Below the pieces are notes generated by a model that had not been told where the DNA came from, did not search any database, and saw nothing but the letters and a program-made list of their open reading frames with translations. From Solen grandis (Eukaryota > Mollusca > Bivalvia > Adapedonta > Solenidae), in the NCBI GenBank assembly GCA_021229015.1, contig CM037787.1, positions 40,356,629-40,420,628 on the forward strand: DNA of 64,000 nt, in the 5' to 3' direction. The position numbers and the translations under genes are program-made. Shown here in pieces: positions 1-11,453 of this stretch (position 1 is its first letter; each line of letters opens with the position of its first letter).

Positions 1-34
1 AAGAGCGATATTGTTGTTTGTTTGTTTGTTTGTA
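1..34. repeat. (GTTT)n microsatellite
   Basis: Short run of TTGTTTGTTTGTTTG at the left edge. Confidence 0.8.
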
Positions 35-379
35 CTGCACACAGAAATTAGGAAAGTAGTTTGTAAAGACTGACGTACATAATTATCAACACTACACAGA
101 TCTAAACTTTCAGACCGGAAAAAAAAATCTTAATCCCCCTCCCCCCTGCGATTTGGCTATTATGCCTATAATATGCATAAAAGAGGGAGGAAAAGGGGTA
201 TGACCACCCTCCCCCCCTGCCCCCAATAGGGGTAAGAGGAATAACCCCTCCCTGGGAGTTGGCTTTGAAGTTTAAAAATCCAATAATAAAAACAAATGCC
301 ATGAATTGCCTTGCACAAACTTGTAACTAGGAGTATTTTTTTCAATTAGCAGCTCTCAAGACTATTGGTCCTTTAATAT

Positions 380-480
380 AAGACTGGTATGTTGTAGCTG
401 GGGATGCAACCCAAGACCGCTCTATTCCTGGGCAGATGTTCTAACCACACCGCCATCAGGACCAGTTTGGAGTTTGTGAA
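380..480 (-). mobile_element. tRNA-like SINE head, inverted
   Basis: Contains GGGGATGCAACCCAAGACCG and TTCTAACCACACCGCCATCA, the inverse of B and A boxes. Confidence 0.45.
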
Positions 481-777
481 GCAAGTGCTTACCTGTAATT
501 ATATTCTCTGAAATTCTTACAAACATCACATTGAACATTTGTACTACATGTGCCTTAGCCCAAAATAATGAAGGAATGAAGATTGATGAAATAGGACCCT
601 GGACTGTTATCACATACTGACAATGTTTTGAATATAGTACAAGACAAAAGAAATGGTTTACCTCGGACAAAGTTGTCGTACAACCCTCTCACCCGTGGGG
701 GTCTGCCTCTCTGTAATACAAGATATGTACAATATGACAAGCAATGAAAAAAAAATTTCCACACAGTAAATATTTTA

Positions 778-1297
778 AAGGTCTTCCCATCCTAATAGCC
801 AATTTCCATATCTTGCCACTGGATGGTTATTTTTCTATGAAATTTTGTCACTTTGAAGACATTCAAAAATAAAAATATTTCACCAAGAGTTTTTTCAAGT
901 TTTATATAATTTGGGGGAGATAATCCACATATAAGTTAACCTTGAAGCCTAAGGAAAATATGTATTTTCTACAAATATGAAAAACTGGAATTTGATTTAT
1001 ATGAGAAATATGGTAGAAAGATGCATTTTATGATTTGGTATCAATTTCCTTGAAAAAAAAAACTAAACTTTACCATAGGAAAATGGAGAAAATCACTTTT
1101 TTCAGTTTTCAGGGGAGATAACTTGTGACAACAAAATAATCAAGGGGTGGTAATAAAAGAACTGCCACTTTCAAAATATGTCAGTTTGCCCCTAAGATTA
1201 TCATTGTTTGACACTTTAAAAGCTTATATACATGTGTATTGTTAAGTTATATGCATGGCTTTGATGAAATTGATCGCTATTAGGATGGGAAGACCTT
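778..1297. mobile_element. Non-autonomous DNA transposon with 20-bp terminal inverted repeats
   Basis: The left end AAGGTCTTCCCATCCTAATA is the reverse complement of the right end TATTAGGATGGGAAGACCTT. Length is about 520 bp with no coding sequence. TTAA occurs at both borders but overlaps the ends, so the target duplication is uncertain. Confidence 0.85.
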
Positions 1298-1482
1298 AAG
1301 GTAAGACATAACTAGAGCTATCACTGAAAGTGATTAATACCCCCACAAAATGCTTAGATACAGGAGAAGCCAGACTCCAGGAGGAGCATAGATAAGATTC
1401 TGTATACATAGTATATTGGTTATGATAGTAAGTAATAAGTAAGTAAAATCTTTATTTAAAGTGGATAGAAAGTCAGTTATGG

Positions 1483-1800
1483 TTGTTTGGCACAGTAGTT
1501 TAAAAGTGTAGAGTTACAGTTCTTAGACATTGCACTTCTCCTAGTCGCCACCTGTTTACATTTTAAGTTCAAGTAAATACCATGTATAATATTCGAGTTG
1601 TTTGGGACAAAAAACAAACAATTTAACAAAGAGAGATAATTAAAAAATGGGACCAGATGGAGTTACAGTTCTTGGACACTGCACTTTTACTAGTTGCCAT
1701 CTGTTTACATTTTAAGTTTCAAGTCAATACCTTGTATAATTTTTTAGTTATGTTCGAATGTTAAAAACAGAATGAAGCAAAGGGAGATAATTCAAAAATG
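1483..1800. repeat. Imperfect ~160-bp tandem duplication
   Basis: Two diverged copies of a segment containing GTTACAGTTCTT, CTAGTCGCCA/CTAGTTGCCA and CTGTTTACATTTTAAG, at about 1510 and 1670. Followed at 1808-1855 by two copies of AGCTGTCTGATCAGG. It lies left of NELFE exon 4. Confidence 0.8.
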
Positions 1801-1895
1801 GGACAAAAAATGGGAGCTGTCTGATCAGGGTCTCCAGGAGCTGTCTGATCAGGATCTCCTCTGTATGCTCATACGCAATAACACTTTTTAGTTCA

Positions 1896-2082
1896 GGGGT
1901 CGTATTCATAAAACTCCTTAGTTTTTAAGGAAAAAAATTCCTTAACTGGAATAAATCTCCTTAGGTGTTTTATATATAAGACTAAAGGAAATCCTTAATA
2001 CTTAAGGAAAATCTATGTGATTTTAAGGAAAATCTTAGAGACTAGGAAATTTGTTCCTAAGGAGCTTTATGAATACGGCCCC
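1896..2082. mobile_element. Short palindromic MITE (GGGGTCGTATTCATAAA ends)
   Basis: The ends GGTCGTATTCATAAAACTCC and GGAGCTTTATGAATACGGCC are inverted repeats. The interior is repeated AAGGAAAATC-type sequence that also folds back. It lies just left of NELFE exon 4. Confidence 0.85.
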
Positions 2083-2306
2083 AGATCTACAGAATCTTCA
2101 TGGCTAATAAAAAATCCATGTTTTATAAACTATTAAATGTTCTGTAAATTAATATCCCTCAAGCCATAAATTTGAACATATATATATATATATACATAAG
2201 TTGAAGGTTTAACAGCCTCTGTATAATTCACAACTTGACAAGAGCTTGACCCAAATGACATGAAACTCAATCATCAATTACTCAGTTACACATAGTCCAC
2301 ACCTAC

Positions 2307-2465
2307 CCGATCTTCCCTGTCTTCACGTTCCTCTTCATGGTGTGCGGCTGAGAATGGCTGGAAGACCACAGACGAGGGAGCCTTCTCCGGGTCCTGCAGT
2401 TTTTTCTCCAGGTTTCTCGATCTCTTGAACCCTTGCTTCTCTCTCTTGTCACTGAGCTTGATGGC
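2307..2465 (-). CDS. NELFE: NELFE coding exon 4
   Basis: A 159-base exon (53 codons) with the strongest family match: AIKLSDKREKQGFKRSRNLE, KKLQDPEKAP, FQPF, then an acidic/Arg-rich start of the RD region. Acceptor TTTCGCCAG, donor CGG|GTAGGT. The next exon is not found in the window. Confidence 0.9.
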
Positions 2466-5400
2466 CTGGCGAAAGTGAAACAAACATGGGGTGGTAGGAG
2501 AGGACGTGGATTTTTTATCAAATATATAACAGCAGTCGAAATAAGCAAGTTTCTCAAGCTTGTTCTAATTTTACATAAAGTATTGCTTATAGCAGCTTCT
2601 TAACAGATGGTCACTGACTTTAAGAATTTTATTTTTAACCATATGTGTGTATTATGTCTATTAATAGCAATCTACTAATGCATGATTGTAAAAAATATGG
2701 ATGGTTTCTCCATCACAGGCAATAGTGTTAAGAACAGTATTGAACCTATATTTAGAACAACAAAACCTATATTTAGAACAACAAAACCTATATTTAGGAC
2801 AACAAAACCTATATTTAATATTTCTGTTTTTGTGAGCTGTCACATGACCGATCATATTCACTCTTTACACAATGTCATGCGCTCACTTCAAAGGCTGAAA
2901 TAAAGAATTTGCTACACCAAACTAGTGAAGATGCCATGCTGCAGAATGTGTCGCATGTACTGCAAACACCTGCTTTGGGGTACCGTATTCTATATTCAAC
3001 CAATTTGTCAAAATGACATTTATGAAAATAGTGCTTTCCTGTACAATGTGACCTACACTTGCCAAGTTTATTGTCAGAAAACAAAGACTTCACTAACATA
3101 ATAACAAGGAAGATCAAAAGTGAACAAATTAAATGGCTTGTTGCTAATGATACCGTACTATTCATATATAACTATAACAATCCTGGCTGGTTCATTTAAT
3201 TAACTGTCGCTGTGACCAATAATTTTATTGCTGATAAGCCCCTCCAGCTAGTGTGACATACAGAAATGCCACTTAACACAAGGCAGTAGTAGACAGACAC
3301 TGCCTCAGCAGGAGAGGGTGGTTTTAAAAAGGAACAAGAAGTTTGACACATAACAAAGCTTTAGAGTTTAATATAAAAATGTGAAGCATTTCATGGCTTA
3401 CCCCTGACATAATGAGTTTCTTGGCTTGTTCTTTTGCATCTTCTGCCGATTCAATTGCTGAAAAAAAAGTTACATAAACACCACTGATCTTAATAATGCT
3501 TGCTAATTAGAAATCTACATCAATGACGAAATGTATGAAGTAAGAGCCCCCTTTTTCATGACAAACCCCATAGATTAAAGTAGAGACACCCTAGAAAGAT
3601 CATCTAATAATCAAAAGGCTCTGTAATCATTATTTTAACTTCAATACATGTCAGGGATTTTCTTAAGTGGACACCCACTTGCCTGCGCCGGGTTAAAATC
3701 TTTGCGGCAAATGATTTTTCGAAGAAGTTAGCCGAGTGGGCAAGTTTATTTATGTAGATGAAATCTTTCGTTTTTTTTATTTTCTATAGTATATCTGGGG
3801 TAAAATGCTTGCAATTAAAATCCACCTTGATATTGCACATATCTAGTTCTAAACATTAACAAACACCTACAAACTTCAAGATTGGGCAACCTGTTTTCAC
3901 TGGGGGCTAGTGTATGTTCAAAGTAACCTGCCCCCTGGACAAGTGAAAGTCAAATAAACCCTTACATGTACTCATCAAACACAGGCACACATTGCGGCAG
4001 TATACAAAATTTACAGCCATAAGGAAGACTGAAAAGGGAAATTTGATTTGATAGTCATGAGTGTCCTGTGAAATTTCAGTCACATTTGTTGAAATTAGGA
4101 TGAATATTTTATTTGTCAGGGAAACTGTCTTTCTGTCCAGCTTATTTTCCAGGTTGAGTGGACAGAATGTACAGTATTCAAAACATTTCTTGTGATGGCT
4201 GCTGTTAGGATGATATATCAATTAGGACTGTAATCAAGACAGGATCATTCTATACAGTCAGGAAAGAAAGGAGGTTAGTTCTTTACCTCATTAATATTCA
4301 TGACCAAAGTCATGCCTTAATGAATATTAATGAATATTAATTAACTGAACTACTTTGCTTGCCATGCAAACTGTGTAGGAACTGAGCTTCAATATTGTAT
4401 GAGCAAACTGATGAGACCCTGACTAGAGTTGTCTGATGTTTGATAATGCAACAAAATGGGTTTATTTGTTTGTTTATTTAATTTAATGTCCCACTGACAG
4501 TATTTCATTCATTTGGAGACTATGTCTACTTGAGACAGATATAGTGCTGCCACACTGCAGTATCACGCAGTAGACATGTGGCATGATACTACACCCAGTC
4601 ACATTATCTTGACACCGACCAACCAGTCCTGCAACTACCCTTATATACTGAGCGCAAAGCAAGGGAGCTATAACAGAACCATTTTTCACACCTTTGGTAT
4701 GTCGGACAACATGTGTCTATGTGAGATAAATGATAAATCAAGAAACTGATATAAGAGAACTTGTTTTATTATTGTTTTTTCTGCATCATCTCTCTAACAT
4801 GCAGTTAGATTTTCAGTGACATGGATATCTAAAACTTAAACCTGTCATATTCCATGGCTGTGATCTTAGCTTGACAACTCAACACTAAAACAAAATTCTG
4901 TATACACTTACGTCGTTTAACCGGTTTTTCTTTTGCTGGCTCTCTTTCCGGCTTCACAGATTTTAATGCTTGTAACTGCTTTTTCTAAATCATACAAAAA
5001 ATAAAATCTAAAAAAAGTAATGTTATAAAAATGCATTTGTACAATATGTATAGGTCTGTGATTCACTCATTTTTGTTTAAAAACAAATACTTTATGGTCA
5101 AACATTTCTGCAAATCAGATTCAGATATATTGGATTGGATGCTACATGCACATAGTTACACATGATACATAAATAATATTTTTAGGATTATATTTAATAC
5201 AAGGTCATCCTCAGAGGAACAGATAAGTTTGACAGTAAGGAAAAACAGCAGTTGTAACCTCTGTTTCAAGGAAACTCAGTGGGCACCCAGTTTACAAAAT
5301 GGGCTAGGCTATCATTAAAAATATGTTTCCTTGCTGTGCTCCTACCCAGAATTTTTTAAGTGGGTACGTAGGTAGGTAGGCTTTCTTCGTCCATGTCAAG

Positions 5401-8400
5401 AGTATGATTAACGACTGGAGTCAGGAGAGAGCTGTTCATGTCCTTCATGTCTTATAAAGTTATAATGTATTAATTTTCAATTCTGTCCAGCAACAGATGT
5501 TGTTTTAATATCATTTGTCAAAATCTACAGTTGTTATTTTTGTCTTCTTTATGCATTTCTAACCTTTCAATTTTATAACCTTTTTATAGCTTATCTGAAT
5601 TTCTTAAGTCTTGCTTGTATTGTATTGCTGCTTTTAGTGTAGGCGCTCATCCATACCTTTAATGCTTATTGCATGTTGGCTGCTTTGATGCTTTATGTAA
5701 AGTGTTTTTCCTTTTTTACTACATGGGTATATTATGTAATCTTGTATTAAGGACTTGTTTGATAATAATTTATATATATATCTTAAATAAGTTAATGTAA
5801 AATCAAACTTTTATGTATGTCCATTTTCTATTATATACCTTGATCATAAACTTGTCTTTATCTTGTGTCAATGTTATTTTTAAATGTTATTTGTGTGGGG
5901 GCACAGAGCAACAGATTAACCCTTTCCCTCATATAGACTCATTTTGACGCACTCAATAGGTACCACATAAAGCCTGATCTGCAGAAAACCACAGTTAAAC
6001 CATACCAAATTTAATTATAAAGTCCTCATTTCCAGACCACTGAGGAGCAGTGAACAGCATAAAACCTGATCAGCCTGCAAGTTACTCGCAGGCTGATCTG
6101 GTTTTATGCTGTTCGCATAGGTCTTTTCATGGTACCCTCTATGAGGGAAAGGGTTAAGGATTTTGTTTCAATTGGGTAATACCCCTAATTTTTACCATCA
6201 GTTTATTGGGTATAGAAAACAAGAGGGCCAAGATGGCCCTTGGTCGCTCACCTGAGAAAGATGATTGCTTAAGAAATAAAGATGCTTGAGTGTAAAAGTG
6301 AAATCTGGCTTTTTTTTATGGTGAAATGGGCATAACTCCTAAATTTACAAGTCAATATCAGTTATAATTGAACCCGATTGTGAGATTATGGGCATAAACA
6401 TTGTCTTAAAGTTTAAAAATGGTTGCTAAAAAAAGGAAGATGCTAGAGTGTAAACAACGTGAAATATGGCTATTTTTTATATTAAAAGGGGCATAACTCC
6501 TGAACTAATTGACGGATCTCAGCCATAATCGAACTCAATCGAGACCTTATGGTCAAAAGCATTGTCATAAAGTTTGAAGATGATTGCTCAAAAGATGAAG
6601 ATGCTAGAGTATAAACAAAGTGATTTCTGGCATTTTTTGAATATTAAAAGGGGCATAACTTCTGAACTAATTGACGGATCTCAGCATAATCGAACTCAAT
6701 CGAGACCTTATGGTCAAAACATTGTAATAAAGTTTGAAGATGATTGCTTAAAAGATGAAGATGCTAGAGTGTAAACAACGTGAAATCTGGCATTTTTTTA
6801 TATGAAAAAGGGCTTAACTCCTGACCTAATCAACTGATCTCAGTCATAATCAAACTCAATCGAGACATTATGGTCATAAGCATTGCTATAAAGTTTGAAG
6901 ATGATTGCTAAAAGATGAAGATGCTAGAGTGTAAACAAAGTGAAATTGGCATTTTTTTATATTAAAAGGGGCTAACTCCTGACCTAATTAAATCTCAGCC
7001 ATAATCAACTCAATCGAGACATTATGGTCATAAGTATTGCCATAAAGTTTGAAGAGGATTGCTCAAAAGATGAAGATGCTAGAGTGTAAACAACTTGAAA
7101 TATGGCATTTTTTGAATTTTAAAAGGGGCATAACTCCTGACCTAATGTTCCGATATCAGCCATAATCAAACTTGGCCGAGATTTTATGGTTATAAACATT
7201 GTTTTAAAGTTTGAAGATAATTGCTCATAAAATGAAGATGCTAGAGTGCAAACAAACAAATTGTGGACGACGGACGACGGACGGACGGACGACGGACATT
7301 CATCGATCCTAAAAGCTCATCCTGAGCACACGTGCTCAGGTGAGCTAAAAACTATTGGGTATCAAAATATTTTTACTCTCTGATGAAGAACTGAAATGGG
7401 TATTTCCACAAAAAAGAAACACATTCATCCAAACTTCCCATAAAGCTAAAATACACAATACACAATTCCATGCCAGCCATGCTGCTGTTAATCGAACATC
7501 TCCGCTATGTACACTTAACCCTTTCCCTCATAGAGGAACCAATGAAAAGACCTATGCGAACAACATATGCTGTTCGCTGTGGTCTGGAAATGAGGACTTT
7601 ATAATTAAATTTGGTAAGGTTTAACTGTGGTTTTCTGCAGATCAGGCTTTATGTGGTACCTATTGAATGTGTCAAAATGAGTCTATATGAAGGAAAGGGT
7701 TAAACATAATTTACATTGCTTGAGGAAGACACTAACACTCTAAACAACAGTTTGCTAACCCGTCACTGATGTTACAGTTAACAGTTTGGTTACCCGTCAC
7801 TAATGTTACAGTTAACAGTTTGGTAACCAGTCACTAATGTTACAGTTAACAGTTTGGTAACCCGTCACTAATGTTACAGTTAACAGTTTGGTTACCCGTC
7901 ACTAATGTTACAGTTAACAGTTTGGTAACCCGTCACTAATGTTACAGTTAACAGTTTGGTAACCCGTCACTAATGTTACAGTTAACAGTTTGGTAACCCG
8001 TCACTAATGTTACAGTTAACAGTTTGGTAACCCGTCACTAATGTTACAGTTAACAGTTTGGTAACCCGTCACTGATGTTACAGTTAACAGTTTGGTAACC
8101 CGTCACTAATGTTACAGTTAACAGTTACTACTCAAGAATACAAATGTCCCCGCTCACTGTAACACAGCTCAAGTATTTAATTGACGAAGGAATTTGACGA
8201 TTTTGTTTCTTTTTTTACATTTAGTTTTTGGAGTTATTCGCCGAGTTATCCTCATGACATTTGTTAACATCATGTAAACGATTGCAATGTTCAAGCGACA
8301 GAGTGCTACCAATTGTCAATAAGCTTAGATAAAAAGTGTTTTTGCAGGAAGAGGCACTATATCCTATTCTACTGTGCACCAGCTGTTGATTGATACAAAT

Positions 8401-10379
8401 AATTGATAAGTAAAAATTGATCAGTATTTAAATACGATTGGGAATCAGAATATTGATATGCATTGATTTTTATTTCAATTGGGTTTTTGCAAATTTTAAT
8501 CGGGTATTTACACAAATACGCAGCTTATCTGTTGCTCTGCGGTCAAAAGCTAGTTTGTGTTTACATATTGTATTTTTCTTACAATAATGAAATTTTATTG
8601 TATTAGTCTGGGTCTAAGAGAAAAAGTTGGTACCAATTCTGCTAATTCAGTCAGAACTCTGAGCAAACAAACATATTTTAAATGGTGGCCCTATTGGATT
8701 ATAACACAGGACCCTGATATTCAGTCAAAAAAAAATAAAAAAAAAATAAGTAAATTAAAAAAAAACCCGACCTCTCTATATATAAATAAACATGTTTTTT
8801 GACTGAATATCAGGGTCCTGTGATTATAATATAAACAAGAGCTGTCAGAGGACAACACGCTCGACTATTCAAAATGCTTGTTGGTAAATCAAATGAAATC
8901 TATTTAAATTCTTGCCCTTTACATACCCTGACTAATTATAGTCAAAAATGATATACCTTGATAGACTGATACCCCTTAATAGTTTTATGATGTCTAAAAT
9001 CAATGAATCCCATGCCTAGTTACTGAGACATAAGCATAATAACACTGTGCATGCAAAACTTAAGCCAAAAATCCAAGTTAGAAAAGGGCCATAATTTGCA
9101 TAAAATTCAGTCCAAAAGTTATCCTCCTTAGTTTTCTGATGCCCCTGAAGACACTCCTTAAATTTCTAGTCAATTCCACAAGCAATTTCTGAGATATAAG
9201 CTGGATAGCAGCTTGAATGCAAAAATTTAACCAAAATTCTAAGTTAAAAGGGGGTCATAATTTTTAATATATTCCAACAGTGTTATCTTCCTTTATAGTA
9301 TGATACCCCTAAACAATTAAAGATGTTTCAAATCAATCCCATGCCTGGACTCTGAGATATAAGCATGAAAGTACCTTGCATGCAAAACTTTAACCAAAAT
9401 TTCTAACTTAAAAAAGGGGCCATAATTTGTAATATATTTCATCAAGAGTTATCTACCTTGGTTGTCTGATGCCCCTAAACATATTCATAAACTTTCAAAT
9501 CAATACCATGAATGGTTATTGAGATACAAACTAGATAGTAGCTTGCACACAAAACTTTAACCAAATTTTCTGTTGCATGCAAAACTTTAATCAAAATTTC
9601 TAAGTTAAAAAGGGGCCATAAGTCATATTAAATTCAGTCAAGAGGTATCTACCTTGGTTGTCTGATGCCCCTGAACATATTTATAAACTTTCAAGTCAAT
9701 ACCATAAATGGTTATTGAGATATAAGTTTGATAGTAACTTGCACGCAAAACTTTAACCAAAAGCTGCAACGCCAACGCCGACGCCAGGGTGACTACAATA
9801 GCTCTCATATTCTTTGAATAGTCGAGCTAAAAACATATAACAGCATACTGAAACAAAATGGTTCATGCTTGTATTATAAGTGGATTCACATTGTCCAAGG
9901 TTCACATCAGTAGCGGTTCGCGTGTATTGTACATAATTAGATGTAGACACCAGGTTTGTCCAGTCATTTCAAGTGTGCATCCAGTGGTAAGATACACTGC
10001 AAATGCCATGGTTTCGACGGTGATCGAATCATATTTGGGGCAAAGATTTTTATGACATTTCCATATGCAAAGTAGTCTGTTTTTCTATTCATAGAATGTC
10101 GAGAGGGATAAGTTTAAGTTGCAAAAAAAATGTTTCCCAATCGACATTTAAAAATAAATAAGATTACCTTTATGTGTGGTTTTGTTGTGGGTTTTCGTGC
10201 CTATGTAACATGCATTCTGTGAGTTATAGAGTTTAAGTGTATTAAATATTTCTTATCTGCTATTTTAGTACCTTTTTTCTGAGTCTAGCATATTTCTGTT
10301 TCAACAGTTCCTCTTCTTCTGTTAATTTAGCAGGAAAATTTATGTGTACCATTTTCAATATTTTTCCTGCTCTTCACTT
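2307..10379 (-). CDS. NELFE: NELFE, negative elongation factor subunit E (5' part; C-terminus off window)
   Basis: NELF-E is a subunit of the nuclear NELF complex, which holds RNA polymerase II at promoter-proximal pauses together with DSIF. Four coding exons on the minus strand (10352-10272, 4984-4912, 3457-3402, 2465-2307) join in phase to give 123 residues. The N-terminus (MVHINFPAKLTEEEELLKQK) matches the NELF-E N-terminal acidic/coiled segment that contacts NELF-B. It is followed by a Lys-rich stretch, EQAKKLIMSGAIK, and the family signature GFKRSRNLEKKLQDPEKAP with FQPF. All four introns have GT-AG ends. The start has A at -3 and G at +4. Vertebrate NELF-E has about 380 residues, so the Arg/Asp repeat and RRM must lie left of base 1; I see no further exon in 1-2306. 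The gene is divergent from QTRT2. Identity is near certain from the signature; exon edges are inferred from splice motifs and phase. Confidence 0.9.
2735..2818. repeat. 24-bp tandem repeat, about 3 copies
   Basis: Repeats of ACCTATATTTAGAACAACAA with one G variant, in a NELFE intron. Confidence 0.9.
3402..3457 (-). CDS. NELFE: NELFE coding exon 3
   Basis: A 56-base exon encoding IESAEDAKEQAKKLIMSG, equivalent to the EQAKQLVKSG segment of vertebrate NELF-E. The acceptor follows a T-tract (TTTTTTCAG) and the donor is GGG|GTAAGC. It ends on a codon boundary. Confidence 0.87.
4465..4690 (-). mobile_element. SINE family B, 3' part
   Basis: Reverse complement of GTGGTATCATGCCACATG..., with TGTCTACTTGAGACAGATA, GGCAGCACTATA-like and a TTTAATGTCCCACTGACAG end. 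Same tail module as 12455-12770. Confidence 0.7.
4912..4984 (-). CDS. NELFE: NELFE coding exon 2
   Basis: A 73-base exon encoding KKQLQALKSVKPEREPAKEK followed by PVKR. The acceptor is TTTAG and the donor is GAC|GTAAGT. It starts in phase 0 and leaves one base, which pairs with the two leading bases of the next exon. Confidence 0.87.
5920..6153 (+). mobile_element. TTAA-flanked MITE family A, copy 1
   Basis: TTAA at 5916-5919 and 6154-6157 flank CCCTTTCCCTCATA ... ATGAGGGAAAGGG. The centre is a long palindrome around CAGCCTGCAAGTTACTCGCA. TTAA duplication with CCC...GGG ends is the piggyBac hallmark. It is in NELFE intron 1. Confidence 0.88.
6214..7352 (+). mobile_element. 1.1-kb non-autonomous element with internal ~150-bp tandem units (GCTCACCTGAG type)
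   Basis: Starts near ACAAGAGGGCC with a small hairpin (GGGCCAAGATGGCCC), then GCTCACCTGAG. It ends with the inverse CTCAGGTGAGC plus TAAAAAC. About six internal units of about 150 bp carry AAAAGGGGCATAACTCCTG and GATGAAGATGCTAGAGTGTA. A GACGGAC-type tandem and a hairpin (CCTGAGCACACGTGCTCAGG) lie before the 3' end. TATTGGGTAT directly flanks both sides (6204-6213 and 7353-7362). No ORF. The layout resembles bivalve 'pearl' or Helentron-associated elements, which is inference. Confidence 0.8.
7519..7699 (-). mobile_element. TTAA-flanked MITE family A, copy 2 (inverted, core-deleted)
   Basis: TTAA flanks both ends. The sequence is the reverse complement of copy 1, but the central palindrome is lost, leaving 181 bp. 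Confidence 0.85.
7757..8128 (+). repeat. 34-bp minisatellite in NELFE intron 1
   Basis: About eleven copies of a 34-bp unit containing ACCCGTCACTAATGTTACAG and TTAACAGTTTGGT. Copies differ by single bases (GATG/AATG, GGTTACC/GGTAACC). No ORF significance. Confidence 0.95.
8698..8830. repeat. Near-perfect fold-back hairpin, 35-base arms
   Basis: Left arm includes ACAGGACCCTGATATTCAGT; right arm is its reverse complement with one extra base near the outer end. The loop is about 60 bases of A/T-rich sequence. Probably a fold-back MITE. In NELFE intron 1. Confidence 0.9.
8834..9833 (+). mobile_element. 1.0-kb non-autonomous element (GCTCGACTATTC type), copy 1
   Basis: Starts ACAAGAGCTGTCAGAGGACA (small hairpin), then GCTCGACTATTC. 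It ends with the inverse GAATAGTCGAGC plus TAAAAA. Internal units carry AAAAGGGGCCATAA and GCATGCAAAACTTTAACC. A GACGCC-rich segment precedes the 3' end. It lies in NELFE intron 1. Confidence 0.83.
10090..10168 (+). mobile_element. SINE family A, tail fragment
   Basis: Contains TGTCGAGAGGGATAAGTTTA and TTTCCCAATCGACATTTAAA. It lies between NELFE coding exon 1 and the 9.8-kb element, inside NELFE intron 1. Confidence 0.55.
10272..10352 (-). CDS. NELFE: NELFE coding exon 1
   Basis: The exon encodes residues 1-27 (MVHINFPAKLTEEEE, then a Lys/Arg-rich helix end). Its donor is AAG|GTACTA. The exon continues upstream as 27 bases of 5'UTR to an acceptor at 10379/10380 (ATTTTCAG), so at least one non-coding 5' exon lies farther right. 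Confidence 0.88.
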
Positions 10380-10979
10380 CTGAAAATAAAAACAATAAGG
10401 ATCAGTAATTATCCATTAGTTAATAAAAATTAATACAATGTGTTTTTGCAATTTTGCAAAATATATCAAAAATAGATCAGAATTGAAAGAAGTTTCTTTA
10501 AAGTTATGTTATGATCAAAGTTTAATGTAAAATAATCTTATCTTAAAATTTGTTTCCGGTTGTTTAATAACTTCTCCTGATCCAATGTGACGGCATTTCG
10601 ACAAATTCTTTGCACGGGTAATGAAGCATTTTGAATGTTAAAATTCACGTAAACGTCCGATCAAACGTGTAACGATATTCTTTTTTCCTGTTGGATTGGC
10701 CATATGGGAATATTTTAAAAAATGTAACCTAATTTAAGAAATTTGAATTTAATTTCGTTTTGTATGTCTATTCGTCCCCAGTCAGTTTCGTCCTAAGAAG
10801 TCCTGTATGATGTATTTTGGTGACAGGCCATCACTCACGAACATAGTGCTTATAAGTATCACAGATAGTAGTTAATGAGCTGTAAAGATATTGTTTTTAC
10901 TATCACAGCATGAGAAACATTTGCAGCCTGACTGGGACTCGTATCTGGGGCCTTTAGCTTACTGGGCCCTATTCAGTAG

Positions 10980-11222
10980 ATGCCCAAAGAGGCGTTGAAG
11001 GATAAAGTATTGAAGTTGAAGGGCGAAGGCTCTGAGCTACCTGGCATGTGTTCAGTCATGGGAACATTCGCTCACGGTTGCAAATTGGTACCCAGCTTAC
11101 ATTCATTACACAGCGATAAAACAGGAATCAAACTGCTCACTCTAGCTCCCATTACATTGACTGAATGCTTGGCAGGTTGTTTACGCAAGATTTTCCCTTA
11201 TTGTGAGTTATTCATACCATGA
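10980..11222 (+). other. Unassigned 80-codon ORF upstream of QTRT2
   Basis: Reads MPKEALKDKVLKLKGEGSEL and onward with scattered Cys. It matches no family I know. It overlaps the expected QTRT2 5' leader region and may be chance. Confidence 0.15.
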
Positions 11223-11373
11223 CATTTGTTTAGTTATAAACATTATAACTTGAGTTGATATTTTTTTTTAACTTCATGACTTGGAACAGTGTGTTTCACT
11301 TCAGATGTGAAACTCTCCATGTGATGATTGGAACCACTTAATGAACAACTTAAGTCACAGAGCAGGGTAATCA

Positions 11374-11453
11374 CTACTGAGATCCGCTCCAGTTATATTT
11401 TTTGTATAGGGTTAGGCCAATACAAAAAAATTAACTGGAGCGGATCTTAGTAG
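11374..11453. repeat. Fold-back hairpin, 34-base arms and short loop
   Basis: Left arm includes GAGATCCGCTCCAGTTAT; right arm includes TAACTGGAGCGGATCT. The loop is about 15 bases. It lies in the interval between NELFE and QTRT2, possibly within a QTRT2 5' intron. Confidence 0.88.

Larger units (their letters stand above)
2484..4460. other. NELFE introns between exons 4 and 2: no other gene seen
   Basis: Apart from exon 3 and the 24-bp tandem repeat, only AT-rich DNA and a fragmentary dispersed repeat near 3650-3960 (GTGGACACCCACTTGCCTGC) are visible. Confidence 0.6.

Noticed and set aside
2303..2557. 84-codon minus-strand ORF overlapping NELFE exon 4
   Set aside because: It is a different frame of the same exon; the frame giving GFKRSRNLE is the real one.
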